Source: Flammeovirgaceae bacterium (GTDB lineage: Bacteria; Bacteroidota; Bacteroidia; Cytophagales; Cyclobacteriaceae). From it: 64,000 nucleotides of DNA. The translations under genes were made by a program, and so were the position numbers. The notes beneath the pieces are model-generated. The model did not search any database, had not been told where the DNA came from, and was given only the letters and a program-made list of their open reading frames with translations. Location: positions 248,001 to 312,000 of the forward strand of contig JAJTEH010000002.1 in NCBI GenBank assembly GCA_021298355.1, given 5' to 3'. This document shows, piece after piece, positions 63,177 through 64,000 of this stretch (positions are counted from its first letter, which is position 1; each line of letters opens with the position of its first letter).

Positions 63177-64000
63177 TTGATAAAACGACTGACATTAATT
63201 TTGACAATTCTGACAACAACAGCCTGGTGTCAGGTGACAGTTAATGGGACTGTAATTGCAAAGGAAGACAACTCAGCATTACCTGGAGTCTATGTTGTTG
63301 AAAAAGGAACTGAAAACAAGACGACTACAGATGCAGACGGGAAATTTTCAATTACAGTGACTGACCCAAATTCGACTCTTGTGTTTTCATTCATCGGATT
63401 TCAGGTGCAAGAATTACAGTTAAATGGAAGAACCCAAATAACAATGGTTCTTAAATTAGACTGCATCAAGGACTTTTTTGACGCATATCACATTATTTTA
63501 TATGCAAATAGCGGACTAGTTCACAACCCTGTTGGCGGACAAATTGAAATTTCATCACCTTATACATCTATTGGCGTTGTAAAAGGTTCTTACAGCTATC
63601 AAACAAATCTAGATGAAAATGAATTTCAAACTGGACAAGTAGAGCTTAGTCATCCAATATCCACTTGTGAATTTGATATGGACTTCAGATGGAGCTACCG
63701 AAACGTTTCGTTTAACAAGGACTTTCAATCAATTACTAATTCAGGTGAGGCACAACTTAATTTGAGAAAAATAAATCTTATTGCAGGGTATAGCCATTTG
63801 GACATGAATAAAATTGCTGAGAATACGACCAAAGCTTCATCGGGTATTTTACTTGGACTTGGAAAAGAGTTTTTCTTCCGACCATTTTATGGAACAGTTT
63901 CAGCAAAAGCCGCCATATATGACAAGAACGTTGAGTATCAAGCCGAAATTAAAAGTGGATACAGATGGTTTCAATATTTCATTAGGTATTACAAATTGGA
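63177..64000 (+). CDS. Cassette 6: secreted protein with carboxypeptidase-regulatory-like domain (3' partial)
   Basis: At least 274 residues, open to the window edge. The start proposed is TTG 63177, which opens a signal peptide (IKRLTLILTILTTTAWCQ); no ATG is better placed. Residues 20-100 form a CarboxypepD_reg-like domain (VNGTVIAKEDNSALPGVYVV, TTTDADGKFSITV, LVFSFIGFQVQEL), as in the N-termini of SusC-type proteins. The rest has outer-membrane-barrel style strands (MDFRWSYRNVSF, INLIAGYSHLDMN). Barrel identity is inferred. Confidence 0.7.
   Translation, partial: MIKRLTLILTILTTTAWCQVTVNGTVIAKEDNSALPGVYVVEKGTENKTTTDADGKFSITVTDPNSTLVFSFIGFQVQELQLNGRTQITMVLKLDCIKDFFDAYHIILYANSGLVHNPVGGQIEISSPYTSIGVVKGSYSYQTNLDENEFQTGQVELSHPISTCEFDMDFRWSYRNVSFNKDFQSITNSGEAQLNLRKINLIAGYSHLDMNKIAENTTKASSGILLGLGKEFFFRPFYGTVSAKAAIYDKNVEYQAEIKSGYRWFQYFIRYYKL

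Larger units (their letters stand above)
59549..64000 (+). mobile_element. Integron-like gene cassette array (at least six cassettes, no IntI in window)
   Basis: Cassettes by G|TT borders: 59550-60193, 60194-60810, 60811-61694, 61695-62544, 62545-63142, and 63143 to beyond the edge. Each holds one rightward gene. Each complete cassette starts with TT of a GTT word and its end carries the reverse complement of its own start (9/9 to 18/19 bases), differing from its neighbours: GTTGGCGGC/GCCGCCAAC, GTTAGCTGCA/TGCAGCTAAC, GTTGGCAACC/GGTTGCCAAC, GTTGGTGGC/GCCACCAAC, GTTGGGCGA/TCGCCCAAC. That is the rule for integron cassettes with R'' and R' core sites. Between cassettes lies a second hairpin of 17-19 bp. 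The enzyme that moves them is not seen. Confidence 0.8.

Noticed and set aside
56314-64000. CRISPR array
   Set aside because: The repeats are long, gene-spaced palindromes, not short regular repeats with spacers.
56314-64000. The serine recombinase as the enzyme of the cassette array
   Set aside because: Serine recombinases act on double-stranded att sites without long hairpins; only closeness links them, so it is not claimed.

Overview
The window looks like a chromosome segment of a member of the Bacteroidota, most like the Cytophagales/Cyclobacteriaceae side of the phylum. The evidence is a low-GC sequence, a gliding-motility-type C-terminal sorting domain, many short lipoprotein signals, a serine palmitoyltransferase-like enzyme beside a histone H1-like peptide, and promoters of the TTTG-N19-TAnnTTTG type. 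The assignment below phylum is inference.

Left part (1-12 kb): an RHS polymorphic-toxin locus. An RHS gene that runs in from the left edge ends in a papain-like tip domain, and its stop overlaps a gene for a secreted partner. Behind it lie two relict toxin tails, each followed directly by a small intact gene that resembles an orphan immunity gene, and a dead REP-associated transposase with REP-like hairpins. A large surface protein with a gliding/T9SS C-terminal domain and a coiled-coil envelope protein follow. At 12.3 kb there is a 3' fragment of thyA.

Middle part (12.5-56 kb): ordinary chromosome. It holds sdaAB with a TolC/HlyD efflux pair, ppa, a glycan cluster (O-antigen ligase-like protein, four glycosyltransferase domains, FkbM methyltransferase), a leftward set accC-DUF1015-maf-CPBP, a serine palmitoyltransferase-like gene, dapA, an ABCG-like transporter, and a seven-gene alpha-glucan operon (two amylase lipoproteins, GlgE, TreS-maltokinase fusion, GlgB, GH57, small membrane protein). 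In the TreS domain the catalytic nucleophile Asp is Ser, so the operon may feed maltose-1-phosphate from maltose rather than from trehalose. Two tandem small-RNA candidates follow the operon, then a sodium:solute symporter, gamma-glutamyltransferase with a divergent TetR regulator, and a YHS protein.

Right part (56.3-64 kb): accessory DNA. A large serine recombinase sits against tRNA-Asp and its last 26 residues are encoded antisense to the tRNA. After a small ORF, an XRE regulator and two diverged direct repeats comes the most interesting structure: an integron-like array of at least six one-gene cassettes, all in the same direction. Each complete cassette begins with GTT and ends with AAC inside its own 14-19 bp terminal inverted repeat. 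Neighbouring cassettes are separated by a second long imperfect hairpin. Both helices carry an A.C mismatch at position 11. No tyrosine integrase of the IntI type is visible in the window. The array runs off the right edge.
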